From: CAVPXC01 sp963709505
GTDB lineage: Bacteria > Chloroflexota > Anaerolineae > JAAEKA01
Direction: 5' to 3'
Assembly: GCA_963709505.1 (NCBI GenBank)
Contig: CAVPXC010000002.1
Coordinates: forward strand, 62,001 to 126,000
Length of the DNA: 64,000 nt
Part shown: positions 34,271 through 43,493 of the stretch, in pieces
Numbering within the stretch: position 1 is the first letter of the stretch
Layout of the letters: every line of letters starts with the position of its first letter
Made by a program: the position numbers and the translations under genes
The notes under the pieces: generated by a model
What the model saw: only the letters and a program-made list of their open reading frames with translations
Database searches by the model: none
Told to the model about the DNA's origin: nothing

Positions 34271-35551
34271 TTACCTGATCACCTCCACCCCACCCATATA
34301 CGGCCGCAGCACATCGGGCACGGTGACGCTGCCGTCGGCTTGTTGGTAGGTTTCCAGTACTGCGATCATGACCCGAGGCAGGGCCAGGCCAGAGCCGTTT
34401 AGGGTGGCGACGTAGCGCGGCTTGGCGCCTTCCTCGGGCCGGTAGCGGATGTTGGCGCGGCGCGCTTGAAAATCGGTGAACAGGGAGCAGGAGCTGACCT
34501 CCAGCCACTCGCCGCAGCCCGGCGCCCAGAGTTCCACATCGTACTTGGCAGCCGCAGCGAAGGCAAGGTCGCCGGTGCACATTTGGATCAGCCGGTAGGG
34601 AATCTGCAAACGGCGCGCGATATCCTCGGCGTTGTCGATCAACTTCGCCAATTCGGCCTCTCCCTGTTCTGGCTCGACGAACTTGACCATCTCCACCTTA
34701 TCGAACTGATGGCCGCGCTTGATGCCGCGCACATCCTTTCCGGCGGACATCTTCTCGCGGCGGAAGCATGGCGTGTAGGCGACATGGCAGATTGGTAGGC
34801 TACCCGACGGCAGGATTTCGTCGCGGTACAGGTTGGTCACCGGTACCTCGGCCGTGGGGATTAGCCACAGGTCGTCCTCGATGTCACGATACAAATTGTC
34901 GCCGAACTTGGGCAAATTGCCAGTGCCAAACAGACACGCTTCGCGCACCAGGTAGGGCGGATAAACCTCGGTGTAACCGTGCTCATCGACGTGCACGTCG
35001 AGCATCCAGGCGATCAGCGCGCGCTGTAGACGGGCGCCCAGACCCTTGAGCACGTAGAAGCGGCTGCCCGACAGTTTGACCCCACGCTCGAAATCGATGA
35101 TACCCAGCGTCTCGCCGAGGTCCCAATGTGGCAGCGGCTGAAAGGCGAACTCCCGCGGTGTGCCTTTGGTGTGCACCACCAGGTTTTCGCTGTCATCCTT
35201 GCCTATGGGTACGTTGGGCAGCGGCAGGTTGGGGATGCGCGCCATGGCCTGGAATAGCTCGTCGTCTATTTGCTTCAGCCGGTCGTCCAGCGTCTTAATC
35301 TCGTCGCCGACCCGGCCCATGTTCTCTTTGAGCGCGTCGGCCGCGTTGCCGTTTCCCTCGCGTATCAGCTGGCCGATACGCTTGCTCTCGGCGTTGCGCT
35401 GCGCCTTGAGCTCCTCGACCTGCGTAAGCAGCCGGCGGCGCTCCTCGTCCAGCGCCAGCACCTGGTCCACAGGCGCATCAAACGCCTGCAGAGCCGCCAT
35501 CTGCTGCTTCACGAATTCGGGGGTTTCTCGGATAATTTTGATGTCCAACAT
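34271..35551 (-). CDS. serS: Seryl-tRNA synthetase
   Basis: The 426-aa protein is a complete class II synthetase. An N-terminal coiled-coil arm (about 28-105) binds the long variable arm of tRNA-Ser. Motif 2 is in CFRREKMSAGKDVRGIKRGHQFDKVEM and motif 3 in SGLALPRVMIAVLE, with EVSSCSLFTDFQARRANIRY between. The start follows GGAGG. It charges both tRNA-Ser genes that lie directly downstream on the same strand, a neat functional linkage. Confidence 0.98.
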   Translation of the reverse strand: MLDIKIIRETPEFVKQQMAALQAFDAPVDQVLALDEERRRLLTQVEELKAQRNAESKRIGQLIREGNGNAADALKENMGRVGDEIKTLDDRLKQIDDELFQAMARIPNLPLPNVPIGKDDSENLVVHTKGTPREFAFQPLPHWDLGETLGIIDFERGVKLSGSRFYVLKGLGARLQRALIAWMLDVHVDEHGYTEVYPPYLVREACLFGTGNLPKFGDNLYRDIEDDLWLIPTAEVPVTNLYRDEILPSGSLPICHVAYTPCFRREKMSAGKDVRGIKRGHQFDKVEMVKFVEPEQGEAELAKLIDNAEDIARRLQIPYRLIQMCTGDLAFAAAAKYDVELWAPGCGEWLEVSSCSLFTDFQARRANIRYRPEEGAKPRYVATLNGSGLALPRVMIAVLETYQQADGSVTVPDVLRPYMGGVEVIR

Positions 35552-35581
35552 GACTGCAACCTCCGTTATGATCGCTCCGCG

Positions 35582-36673
35582 TCAATCGAACTCGATCTTG
35601 CGGTTGCGCATCGCGACACTCTCAGCCAAACCGATGCCCAGCATGATCGTGATCAGCGAGCTGCCGCCGTAGCTGATGAAGGGCAAGGTGATACCTGTGA
35701 CGGGCAATAAGCCGAGGTTCATGCCAATCGCGACGATGCCCTGGAAAAAGATCATGGCCAGCACGCCTACAACGATCAGCCGGCCAAAGGTGTCGCGCGC
35801 CTGGTCGGCGATGGAGACTAACCGCCAAAGAACGATCACCAGCAGCACAATCAGGATCAGCGCGCCGACGAAGCCCAGCTCCTCGGCAATGACGCTAAAG
35901 ATGAAGTCGGCGTAGCGCACGCGTAGGAAGTGGAGCTGGCTCTGGCTGCCGTGGGTAAAGCCTTTGCCCAACAGCCCACCGTTGCCGATGCTGATCAGTG
36001 CTTGCGCGATGTTAAAGCTCGCATCCGGGTCGCTCGCCGGATCTAGGAAGATTAGGATGCGCTCGCGCATGTAACCTTGCAGATTGGCCCATGCCAACGG
36101 AATCGCCAGCGCGCCGGCTGCTACTGCGGAGATGATGTACACCCAGGGCAGGTCGGCCGCGAACAGCATGATTCCACCGATCACCAGCAGGACGATGGCC
36201 GTTCCCAGGTCGGGCTGTATGTAGATCAGCGCGACAGGCAGCGCCAACAACACGAACGCAATCAGTACCCACTGGGGCTTGTGCAGATGGTCGTGATGCT
36301 TGCTGAGATATTGGGCAAAGACGATGGCGAACAGGACTTTTGAGATTTCAGCCGGTTGGATAAAGATCACACCGGCGTTGAACCATCCCGATGTGCCGCC
36401 GCGCACCTGGCCCAGGACCGCGACTGCCAGCAGTATAGCCAAGATGATCCCGTAGATAGGCCATTGCAGACTGGTGAGCAGCCGATAGTCAAAGGTCGCT
36501 ACTGCCAGCAATAGCACCAAGCCGACCCCCGCATAAATGATCTGCCGCAGCGGGTAGGATTCGTAGGTGGGCACGTTGAGCGTAGCGCTGTAGACCATTG
36601 CTATACCGAACATGACCAGAAGCAAGGTTGCCCCCAGCAGCCAAAAGTCGAAGCGGCGCCAGCTTCCTCGCAT
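35582..36673 (-). CDS. rodA: Rod-shape SEDS glycosyltransferase RodA
   Basis: The 363-aa SEDS protein has ten membrane spans. It opens FDFWLLGATLLLVMFGIAMVYSA and has QPDLGTAIVLL in the catalytic loop region and GITLPFISYGGSSLI near the end, the FtsW/RodA/SpoVE signature. RodA polymerises lipid II in the elongasome with PBP2. Its ATG overlaps the mrdA stop by one base (TGATG) with AGGAGG upstream, so translation is coupled to mrdA. Confidence 0.96.
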   Translation of the reverse strand: MRGSWRRFDFWLLGATLLLVMFGIAMVYSATLNVPTYESYPLRQIIYAGVGLVLLLAVATFDYRLLTSLQWPIYGIILAILLAVAVLGQVRGGTSGWFNAGVIFIQPAEISKVLFAIVFAQYLSKHHDHLHKPQWVLIAFVLLALPVALIYIQPDLGTAIVLLVIGGIMLFAADLPWVYIISAVAAGALAIPLAWANLQGYMRERILIFLDPASDPDASFNIAQALISIGNGGLLGKGFTHGSQSQLHFLRVRYADFIFSVIAEELGFVGALILIVLLVIVLWRLVSIADQARDTFGRLIVVGVLAMIFFQGIVAIGMNLGLLPVTGITLPFISYGGSSLITIMLGIGLAESVAMRNRKIEFD

Positions 36674-38817
36674 CAGCCACCTCCTGCTGCAGGCGTGACT
36701 GGGATGGTCGACGTGATCGGCGCTACAGAGCCAGTGATCACCTGCGTCGGAGTGATGGGCTGTCCCGTCGTGGTCTCAGGCAGAAGCCTCGCTGGATTCT
36801 TCAAGGCAAAGTAGCCTCGCAAGATCTCCTGGGCTACCGGCAGTGCCGCTACTGAGCCTTCGCCGCCGTTGTAGATAAACACCACGACAGCGATCTCAGG
36901 GTTGTCGAAGGGCGCAAAGGCCGTGAACCAGGCGTGGGTCGGCAGCCGTTTGTTTGGCTTAAGCTCGATTTCCGGGTCGTAGAACTCGGCGGTGCCTGTC
37001 TTTGCGGCGACCTCGACGCCAGGCACGCTCAGGGCCTTGGCCGTGCCGTTCGGGTAGTTGACCGCCCCCCACAGGCCATCGCGCACGATGTCGATGGTGG
37101 CCGGATCCATCGGCAGCTGGCGAATTACATCCGGCTTGAACTCCTCCACGGTGTTGCCGGCAGTGTCCACGACTTTTTTTACCAGCTGGGGCCGGTAGAG
37201 GGTGCCCCCATTAGCAACAGCTGCCGTGGCGTTGAGCACCTGCATTGGGGTCGCCAACATCGCGCCCTGGCCGATGGCCATGTTGTACGTGTCGCCGGCT
37301 GCCCATGTCTCGGCATAGGTCAGGCGTTTCCAGCGCGGGGTGGGCACCAAACCGGGGTTTTCGCCCGGCAGGTCGATGCCCGTCGGCGCGCCGAAGCCGT
37401 ACAGTTCGGTGTACTTTACCAGGTTGTCGATGCCTATGCCTTCGAACTGCTTACGATATCCGCCAGCGATCTGGTACATGAAGATGTCGCAGGACACGGC
37501 GAGCGCCTCGCGTACGGTGATCCGGTAGTGGCCTGTGCCAAAGGTGTGGATCCAGCAATAGAAGGGCTGCGCGTAACGCGAGTCGTTCGGAAAGAAGCGG
37601 TTATCGACGTAAATCAGACCGTCGACCCGGCCATCGAAGCCGTCGCCCAACCGGGTGTTCTCGTCGATCACACCCTCCTGCAGTGCGCCGGAAGTTGTGA
37701 CGATCTTGAAGGTCGATCCCGGCGGGTAGAGCGCACTGATGGCATGGTTCAGTAAGGGCCGTCGCTTGTCTTGGAGCAGGGCGTCATACTCCTCAGACGT
37801 GATGCCATCGGCGAAGAGGTTGTTGTCATAGGTGGGCAGGCTGACAAGACCGAGAATCTCGCCGGTCTGTGGGTTCATCGCGATCGTCACCCCGGTGTCG
37901 GCCTTGGCGGCCTCCAACCCTTTGCGCAAGGCCTGCTCCATCAGCGCCTGCAACTTCAAGTCGAGGGTCAACACCAGGTTGTTGCCGGGCGCAGTAGGGA
38001 AGATGTCACCCACGGTGCGCACCTCGCGGCCGTTGACGTCTACCTCGATGTTGCGCCGGCCGTTGCGGCCGCGCAGCGCCTTCTCGAAAGTCAACTCGAT
38101 CCCCGAGAGCCCGACCTGCTCATAGGGCTGATAGCCCTCTGCTTCGTAATCGGCCACATAGGTCTCTGGGATTGGACCCACAAAGCCCATGGCCTGCGAG
38201 GTTAGCGTACCGCTGAGGTAGTCGCGCACCGGTTCGATGCTGAGCTCAATTCCGGGCAGTTGGTAGCTCCGCTCGGCCACGGCGAACGCGGTCTCTTGGC
38301 TGACGCTCGGGGCAATCACGATCGGCCGGTAGGCGCCACCCTGTAGGCCCGCATCCACCTTCGTCATCACCTCGTCGACGCTCAGGCGTTGGCGAAAACG
38401 CGGTGGCCCTTCCACGCCCGGATCACCCGGCTTTGCCGGGACGGATCCTTCCCCCGCCACTGGAGTTGCCTGCGGTCGAATAGGCAAGTCTGTTTCGGAC
38501 CGGGCGATGATGGCGTCGAGGCGTTCCAGCACCAGGCGTGCCTCGGTCTCATCGTCGGGCAGGACGGCCGGCATGGCAACGATGTTGAAGCTGGGTCGAT
38601 TACGCACCATGAGCTGGCCATTGCGGTCGTACATCACGCCGCGCGCGCTCTGCACCTCCACGAGCCGAAAGCGGTTTTCGTTGGCGCGCGCGCGTAGACC
38701 CTGGCCTTGGATGAATTGGATCCGCCAGAGCTGGGCCACGAAGATGATTCCTGTGGCGACGACGAGCACGCGCAGGATTGTCAATCGCTGGGATGGCGGC
38801 AAAGGTCGGCTAATCAC
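36673..38817 (-). CDS. mrdA: Penicillin-binding protein 2 (elongation transpeptidase)
   Basis: I place the start at GTG 38817, just after the mreD stop, with GGAG upstream; the longer open frame is read-through into mreD. This gives 714 aa. An N-terminal anchor (about 10-30) precedes the pedestal domain. The transpeptidase has SxxK at Ser368-Lys371 (PPGSTFKIV), SxD at Ser442-Asp444 (VSCDIF) and KTG at 606-608. It cross-links peptidoglycan outside the membrane as the partner of RodA. The last 40 residues are Thr/Pro-rich. Confidence 0.95.
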   Translation of the reverse strand: MISRPLPPSQRLTILRVLVVATGIIFVAQLWRIQFIQGQGLRARANENRFRLVEVQSARGVMYDRNGQLMVRNRPSFNIVAMPAVLPDDETEARLVLERLDAIIARSETDLPIRPQATPVAGEGSVPAKPGDPGVEGPPRFRQRLSVDEVMTKVDAGLQGGAYRPIVIAPSVSQETAFAVAERSYQLPGIELSIEPVRDYLSGTLTSQAMGFVGPIPETYVADYEAEGYQPYEQVGLSGIELTFEKALRGRNGRRNIEVDVNGREVRTVGDIFPTAPGNNLVLTLDLKLQALMEQALRKGLEAAKADTGVTIAMNPQTGEILGLVSLPTYDNNLFADGITSEEYDALLQDKRRPLLNHAISALYPPGSTFKIVTTSGALQEGVIDENTRLGDGFDGRVDGLIYVDNRFFPNDSRYAQPFYCWIHTFGTGHYRITVREALAVSCDIFMYQIAGGYRKQFEGIGIDNLVKYTELYGFGAPTGIDLPGENPGLVPTPRWKRLTYAETWAAGDTYNMAIGQGAMLATPMQVLNATAAVANGGTLYRPQLVKKVVDTAGNTVEEFKPDVIRQLPMDPATIDIVRDGLWGAVNYPNGTAKALSVPGVEVAAKTGTAEFYDPEIELKPNKRLPTHAWFTAFAPFDNPEIAVVVFIYNGGEGSVAALPVAQEILRGYFALKNPARLLPETTTGQPITPTQVITGSVAPITSTIPVTPAAGGG

Positions 38818-38822
38818 AAGGG

Positions 38823-39326
38823 CTACTCCAACGGCAATCGTTCGCTCTCGGTGGCGCGGTTCACCCAAGCGAGGATGGGATACACAATCAACATAGCGGT
38901 CATATTGTACACTACTTCCGGTAGCGTCAGTCGCAATAGGGCATCTGGCAGTGCAATGGTTGCTCCGGTAAGCCAAAGCAGCAGCAACTGGATCAGGTTC
39001 TGTACGATGGTTGCGGCCGCAACCATGCCAATTGCCAGCAGCAGGTGGCTGCGGAAGATCGTCCTGCCGCCTAGTCCGGCCACTAGGGTGGCTGCCACCA
39101 GGCCGAGCGTGTACATGCCGAATGGGCCGCCGGAGATCAGGTCGAGCCATATTCCGGCTACGAGCGCCCATATTATGGCCGACCGCGCACCTCGCAACAG
39201 CGTCCAGGCGACTACGATCACCAAGGTCAGGTCGGGAGAGACACTCGCCACCTCGATTGCAGGCAGGAGCGAGACCTGTGCGAGCGCTGCCAGCCCCAAG
39301 GCCAGCAGCAGCAGATAGGGCATCAT
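38823..39326 (-). CDS. mreD: Rod shape-determining protein MreD
   Basis: The 167-aa protein is almost all membrane spans (five or six). It has SPDLTLVIVVAWTLLRG and GFMYT-like GGPFGMYTLGL, a pattern of MreD. It lies between mreC and mrdA with 8 bp and 5 bp gaps. MreD bridges MreC and the elongasome in the membrane. Confidence 0.92.
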   Translation of the reverse strand: MMPYLLLLALGLAALAQVSLLPAIEVASVSPDLTLVIVVAWTLLRGARSAIIWALVAGIWLDLISGGPFGMYTLGLVAATLVAGLGGRTIFRSHLLLAIGMVAAATIVQNLIQLLLLWLTGATIALPDALLRLTLPEVVYNMTAMLIVYPILAWVNRATESERLPLE

Positions 39327-39334
39327 TTAATACT

Positions 39335-40192
39335 TCACTGGTCCGGCAGATCGATCGTATCCTGAAGCGGCTTGAAGTTGGTGACGACCAGCACCGTCTC
39401 CAGCGTGTCGAAGTCTACTGTAGTGCGGACTACGGCGCGTTGAAACATCTCCACGTCGTTTTGCTCCACTTCGACCACCTGGCCCACCGGAACACCGGCA
39501 GGGAAATTGCCACTTTCCCCGGAAGTGACCACAATGTCACCAACGAGGACCTTGTTATCCTGGGGCAAGTAATCCATGATCGGCTGTTGGCCTGCCCGGC
39601 CGTGCAGGATGCCGCGCAGCCGGGAATTTTGCAGGAGGGTGTTGACATTGCTGTTGCTGTCGGTTATCAGTAGCACTCGTGAGACATTGTTGTAGACCTC
39701 GGTGACTCGACCCACCAGCCCGCGTTCTGTGACCACAGGCATGCCGCGTTCAATGCCGTTAGCTTTGCCAAGATCGATCGCGATGGATTGGATGATGCTG
39801 TTGGGTTCGTTGCCGATCACCCGCGCGACGATTTGGCCGCCCTTGTAGTCAAAGCTGGGGTTGGTTTGGGCAAAGCCGAGCAGCTTGCGCAGCCGAGCGT
39901 TTTCGGCTTCAACCTCCCTAAGCCGCAGGTTCTCCACAGTCAGTTGAGCGACCGATTTCTCAATCTCGGCATTGCGCGATCGCAGGGTGGCCAGGTCGCC
40001 TAAGCTGCCGCTGATCTCTCGCAGGCCGGCACCGGCGCCGCTGAGCACACGCTGCACCGGCAAGGTGACGCGACTAGCAACATCACGCGGAGCATCGGTG
40101 AACTGAGTGTCCACGAGGATTACCGCGGCAATCACCAGCATGAGTGCCAGCGGCCACCAACGAAAGCGTTGCCGGGCCGGGCGGTTGAACAT
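39335..40192 (-). CDS. mreC: Rod shape-determining protein MreC
   Basis: The ATG at 40192 gives 285 aa; the longer open frame would run into the fold-back repeat. One N-terminal span (about 12-30) is followed by a coiled coil (about 68-105, LRSRNAEIEKSVAQLTVENLRLREVEAENARLR) and two beta-barrel domains with the motif IDLGKANGIERGMPVV, GLVGRV and VTSGESGNFPAGVPVG. It faces outside and activates PBP2. Confidence 0.95.
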   Translation of the reverse strand: MFNRPARQRFRWWPLALMLVIAAVILVDTQFTDAPRDVASRVTLPVQRVLSGAGAGLREISGSLGDLATLRSRNAEIEKSVAQLTVENLRLREVEAENARLRKLLGFAQTNPSFDYKGGQIVARVIGNEPNSIIQSIAIDLGKANGIERGMPVVTERGLVGRVTEVYNNVSRVLLITDSNSNVNTLLQNSRLRGILHGRAGQQPIMDYLPQDNKVLVGDIVVTSGESGNFPAGVPVGQVVEVEQNDVEMFQRAVVRTTVDFDTLETVLVVTNFKPLQDTIDLPDQ

Positions 40193-40213
40193 GGTCTGAG
40201 ACAGCTCTCCGGA

Positions 40214-40290
40214 GAATGGACGAGGGACGAAAAACCACGGACGGGTTGAGCCTACTATGGCCAACGTCCTTGGTCTTTCGTCCCTCGTTC
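40214..40290. repeat. Fold-back between mreB and mreC
   Basis: About 30 bp at 40214-40248 (GGACGAGGGACGAAAAACCA) pairs imperfectly with 40261-40290. It fills the whole mreB-mreC gap, where an internal hairpin could set the ratio of MreB to MreC. Confidence 0.75.
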
Positions 40291-40299
40291 TTAAACCCT

Positions 40300-41361
40300 T
40301 TAATGAATGGTGCTGCCCCGTTGCATCGATGCGAGCACTTTGCGCAGGGTGGGCAGTTCCTCGAGGATGGCTTCGGCCCCACGCGCCACACAGGTCAGCG
40401 GGCTGTCGGCGACCCGTACCTTCATCTTGATCTCGGCGGTGAGGCGTGTGTCCAATCCGCGAAGCAGTGCGCCACCACCGGCCAGAACCACGCCATCCAG
40501 CATCAGGTCGGAAATCAATTCCGGCGGGGTCTCATCTACTGCGTCCCGTACCGTTTCGACGATCACGCTGACCGAAGGCGCAAGCGCCTCGCGCAGCTCG
40601 ACGCTGGAAACATCCACCGCTTCGGGCAGGCCCGTGATTAGGTTGCGGCCGCGGAGGGTGACCGTCATCTCCTGCTCCAACGGGTAGGCAGAGCCGGCCA
40701 TGATCTTGGCCTCCTCGGCCATACGCTCGCCGATCAACAGGTTGTATTTCTGACGGGCGTATTGCATGATATCCTCGTCCATTTCGTCGCCGGCCACACG
40801 GATCGAGCGGGCCACGACGATGCCACCAAGGGCGATCACGGCAACCTCGGTCGTGCCGCCGCCGATGTCTACGATCATGCTGCCTTTGGCGTCGGTCACT
40901 TTGAGCCCGGCGCCGATGGCCGCGGCCATCGGCTCTTCCACCAGAAAAGCCTCGCGCGCACCCGCGCTGACAGCGGCGTCGTGCACCGCGCGCTTTTCGA
41001 CCTCGGTAACACCACTGGGGATGCCGACCACGACGCGCGGCCTGGGGATCCGCAGGACCATCTTGTCGTGGACTTTTTCGATGAAGTAATGGAGCATCTT
41101 CTCCGTGATGTCAAAGTCAGAGATCACACCGTCACGTAAAGGGCGAATAGCGATGATATTCGCGGGTGTACGGCCCACCATCTCCTTAGCCTCGGAGCCG
41201 ATGGCGAGAACCTTTTTGGTCTTTTTGTCGATGGCGACTACCGAGGGCTCGTTGATGACGATACCCTTGCCGCGCACGTTCACCAGGGTGTTAGCCGTTC
41301 CCAGGTCGACGCCGATGTCGAGGGAGAAAAGGCCCAAGAGCCAGTCAAGCGGTCGAAACAC
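40300..41361 (-). CDS. mreB: Rod shape-determining actin homologue MreB
   Basis: The 353-aa protein starts at a GTG. Actin-fold motifs are SLDIGVDLGTANTLV (phosphate 1), MIVDIGGGTTEVAVIALGG (phosphate 2) and GVVLAGGGALLRGLD (adenosine). GIPSGVTEVEKRAV is the MreB signature. MreB filaments position the elongasome on the inner membrane face. It is the first gene of the mreBCD-mrdA-rodA-serS unit. Confidence 0.98.
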   Translation of the reverse strand: MFRPLDWLLGLFSLDIGVDLGTANTLVNVRGKGIVINEPSVVAIDKKTKKVLAIGSEAKEMVGRTPANIIAIRPLRDGVISDFDITEKMLHYFIEKVHDKMVLRIPRPRVVVGIPSGVTEVEKRAVHDAAVSAGAREAFLVEEPMAAAIGAGLKVTDAKGSMIVDIGGGTTEVAVIALGGIVVARSIRVAGDEMDEDIMQYARQKYNLLIGERMAEEAKIMAGSAYPLEQEMTVTLRGRNLITGLPEAVDVSSVELREALAPSVSVIVETVRDAVDETPPELISDLMLDGVVLAGGGALLRGLDTRLTAEIKMKVRVADSPLTCVARGAEAILEELPTLRKVLASMQRGSTIH

Positions 41362-41530
41362 GCGGTTGTTTTCCTACCTTTGCTCAAAAAGTAAACAAGT
41401 CAGGGGTTTGCCTGACCTGAGTGCTTAGGACTCGGCGAGGAATGCCTATTCGTTGCAGCCGGACTTTGACCCGGACATTTGTCGGATGCATTCCGAGACG
41501 ATCCTTGTGCGCCGAACCTGGCGCGACCAG

Positions 41531-41539
41531 ATTATACCA
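41531..41539 (-). promoter_or_regulatory. Extended -10 promoter for the mre operon
   Basis: The minus strand reads TGGTATAAT. The leader to mreB would be about 165 nt and contains a small GTCAGG/CCTGAC hairpin near 41399-41416. No good -35 is visible. I see no gene in 41362-41638. Confidence 0.5.
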
Positions 41540-41638
41540 CCGGTTTGCCAATTAGCGAAAGCTGATCGGTGGTCGCGCTTGGCAAACTTGTAGCATAAGG
41601 TGGGGGGAAAGGGCAAATTGTGGAATTGCGCAGCGTTT

Positions 41639-42322
41639 CTACCTCTGGTGATTAACTAGGACATTTGGCCTGTCGCCCAAACGCGACTCTACGTCAAAAA
41701 TCGCATCAGTTACCGACGCCAATTCCAAGATGGTATCGATCTTGTAGTCTGCGGTGTCGTCAGGCGCGCCGTCGACGAGTACGGTGATCATGCCGAGTTC
41801 CTTGGCAGGTGTAAGATTGCGGCCTGTATCTTCGATTAGAACGCATTCTTCTGGCCGTGCCCGCAGCAGGCTGAGACAGTGGGTGTATGCCTCTGGGGTG
41901 GGCTTGCTGATGTAGCCAACAGCGACCACATCCACGATCTGGCTGAAGTGGTGGCGTATTCCCAGCTGTGCCAAAACGCGCTCGGCATGGGCGCGATCGG
42001 CGTTGGTGAAGATGACCTTTTCGCCCGGCAAGCGGGCAAGCAGGTCGTCGAGTTGCGGGTCCGGGATCAAGCCATCCAGCGGGAGGTCGTGCACGTAACC
42101 CAGAAAATGATCGGCGTCGATGCCGTGGTTCAGCAGCAACCCCCGCATCGAGGTCCCATATTCCTGGTGATAGCGACGCGCCATCGCATCCGCCTCCTCC
42201 GGCGTGTATCTCAGCATCTCGACGATGTAGCGCCTGATCTGTCGCCGGATGCCCTGCATCACGCCAGCATCACGCGGGTAGAGCGTTTCGTCGAGGTCGA
42301 AAAGGAGGTAGCGGGGGGGCAT
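41639..42322 (-). CDS. HAD-family hydrolase, pyrimidine 5'-nucleotidase-like
   Basis: The 227-aa protein opens RYLLFDLDETLYPRD, so the nucleophile is Asp9 with Asp11. Motif II is VIFTNADRAH, motif III KPTPEAY and motif IV ECVLIEDTGRNLTPAK. The helical cap and the DLDETLYP form match SDT1/PHM8-type pyrimidine 5'-nucleotidases. It should dephosphorylate small phosphate esters in the cytoplasm; the substrate is inferred from family only. Confidence 0.88.
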   Translation of the reverse strand: MPPRYLLFDLDETLYPRDAGVMQGIRRQIRRYIVEMLRYTPEEADAMARRYHQEYGTSMRGLLLNHGIDADHFLGYVHDLPLDGLIPDPQLDDLLARLPGEKVIFTNADRAHAERVLAQLGIRHHFSQIVDVVAVGYISKPTPEAYTHCLSLLRARPEECVLIEDTGRNLTPAKELGMITVLVDGAPDDTADYKIDTILELASVTDAIFDVESRLGDRPNVLVNHQR

Positions 42323-42326
42323 GGGA

Positions 42327-42417
42327 AAGGTGTCAGAGTGTCAGGTGTCGGAGTGGTCGATGTCAGTTCGAAAGTCTCCGGCACTTGACACACGACACTC
42401 TGACACCTGATACACGT
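42327..42417. repeat. Fold-back of GTGTCAGA/TCTGACAC units
   Basis: AAGGTGTCAGAGTGTCAGGT at 42327 onward pairs with ACACTCTGACACCTGAT near 42393-42412. It fills the gap between the M55 stop and the HAD start and has its own unit. Confidence 0.75.
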
Positions 42418-42419
42418 TC

Positions 42420-43229
42420 TTAGGACGCCAACTTAATCATCGCCCGAAACACCTTGTACACCGTCGCATAGTCATCGTGGGCGTATTCCAGAGTGTAGCC
42501 GTCAAGGCGGCGGGAACCAGGGATCAGATTGGCATAATCGGCCATCAGGCTAGACTTGAGCTGTAGATGCAGCACAACCGGGGTCTCCAGCTTCAGCGGT
42601 AACACGGTGGCGCCCAGTGCTTGCTCGGCAGCCTCGCGGATCATGCCCTGGGTCTCCTCAGGGTGCAAACAGACCGCTGCCTGGCTGCCGACCGCGTGCT
42701 TCACCGTCACCGTGTGCAGCTCAGGGCCGAGAAGAGCGATGGCCTCGGCGGTGGCGGCCTGGTCGCCGGTCACCAGCCCAATAGGCACGCCGTGGTAGCC
42801 GGCTAGCGCAGCGTTGAGGCCGGTCTCGCCCACAGGAAAGCCGTTGAGCTCAACGTGGGCTACGTGCTTGCCGCTGTAGGTGTGATCCAGTATGGCGTTC
42901 TGCGTGCCGGCGCGAGCATGGTAGCCGATAAAGAACGCCACGCCGAAGGTGGAGTCCAGCCCCTGCATCATGCTGAATGGCTTGGGCGAGCCAAAGATCA
43001 CATCCGCCCACGGATCGAGATCGTCGATCAATAGGTTGTTCATGTCATTGTGCGAGTCGTTGACGACGATCGCTGTGGCCCCGCCAGCGCGCGCACCCAG
43101 GATAGCGGCGTTCGCCTCTTGGGTCATGAGCTTGCGTGCTCGTTCGTACTCAGGGTTCCCCGGCATACCCTGCTCCGGCCTGACGACCCCGGAGATACCT
43201 TCGATGTCGATAGAGATATAGACTTTCAT
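42420..43229 (-). CDS. M55 family D-aminopeptidase (DppA-like)
   Basis: The ATG at 43229 follows AAGGACCGCC and gives 269 aa starting MKVYISIDIEGISGV, the DppA N-terminus with the DxE zinc ligands. Other metal or active-site motifs are VNDSHNDMNN, GYHARAG (His in the active site) and NGFPVGETGLNA. DppA is a decameric zinc peptidase that removes D-amino acids from peptides. It may help recycle peptidoglycan peptides, which fits the nearby elongation genes. Confidence 0.92.
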   Translation of the reverse strand: MKVYISIDIEGISGVVRPEQGMPGNPEYERARKLMTQEANAAILGARAGGATAIVVNDSHNDMNNLLIDDLDPWADVIFGSPKPFSMMQGLDSTFGVAFFIGYHARAGTQNAILDHTYSGKHVAHVELNGFPVGETGLNAALAGYHGVPIGLVTGDQAATAEAIALLGPELHTVTVKHAVGSQAAVCLHPEETQGMIREAAEQALGATVLPLKLETPVVLHLQLKSSLMADYANLIPGSRRLDGYTLEYAHDDYATVYKVFRAMIKLAS

Positions 43230-43408
43230 GGCGGTCCTTCGCTTAGTCATCGGCCCTTAAATTGGGCAAAGCTTGGCGCCCAGGCACTGCCCGGGCGTCG
43301 ATTCAGCCCAAAGGGGCGCACGCGGCTTTGCGCCAGCAATCATAGCATACGGTAAGCAGTTTGACAAAGCCCGCGTCGTTGGATAGGATGGCCGGCTCGC
43401 CGCGGGCT

Positions 43409-43447
43409 AATAAAACACGGAGTTCAGGATGCTTCCTGACTCCGTGT
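43409..43447 (-). terminator. Rho-independent terminator on the minus strand
   Basis: ACACGGAGTTCAGGA (43415-43429) pairs with TCCTGACTCCGTGT (43434-43447) with one bulge. Read leftward it is followed by TTTTATTAG. It would stop transcripts that leave the IS element toward the M55 gene. I see nothing else in 43230-43488. Confidence 0.65.
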
Positions 43448-43493
43448 CCTGTTACCGTGTAGGTGTGTCCCAATCGGACTGACCACCGCTTAG

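Noticed and set aside
38823..39171. N-terminal extension of PBP2 through mreD
   Set aside because: The added sequence is Arg/Pro-rich noise lying over mreD; a GTG with GGAG at 38817 is the natural start.
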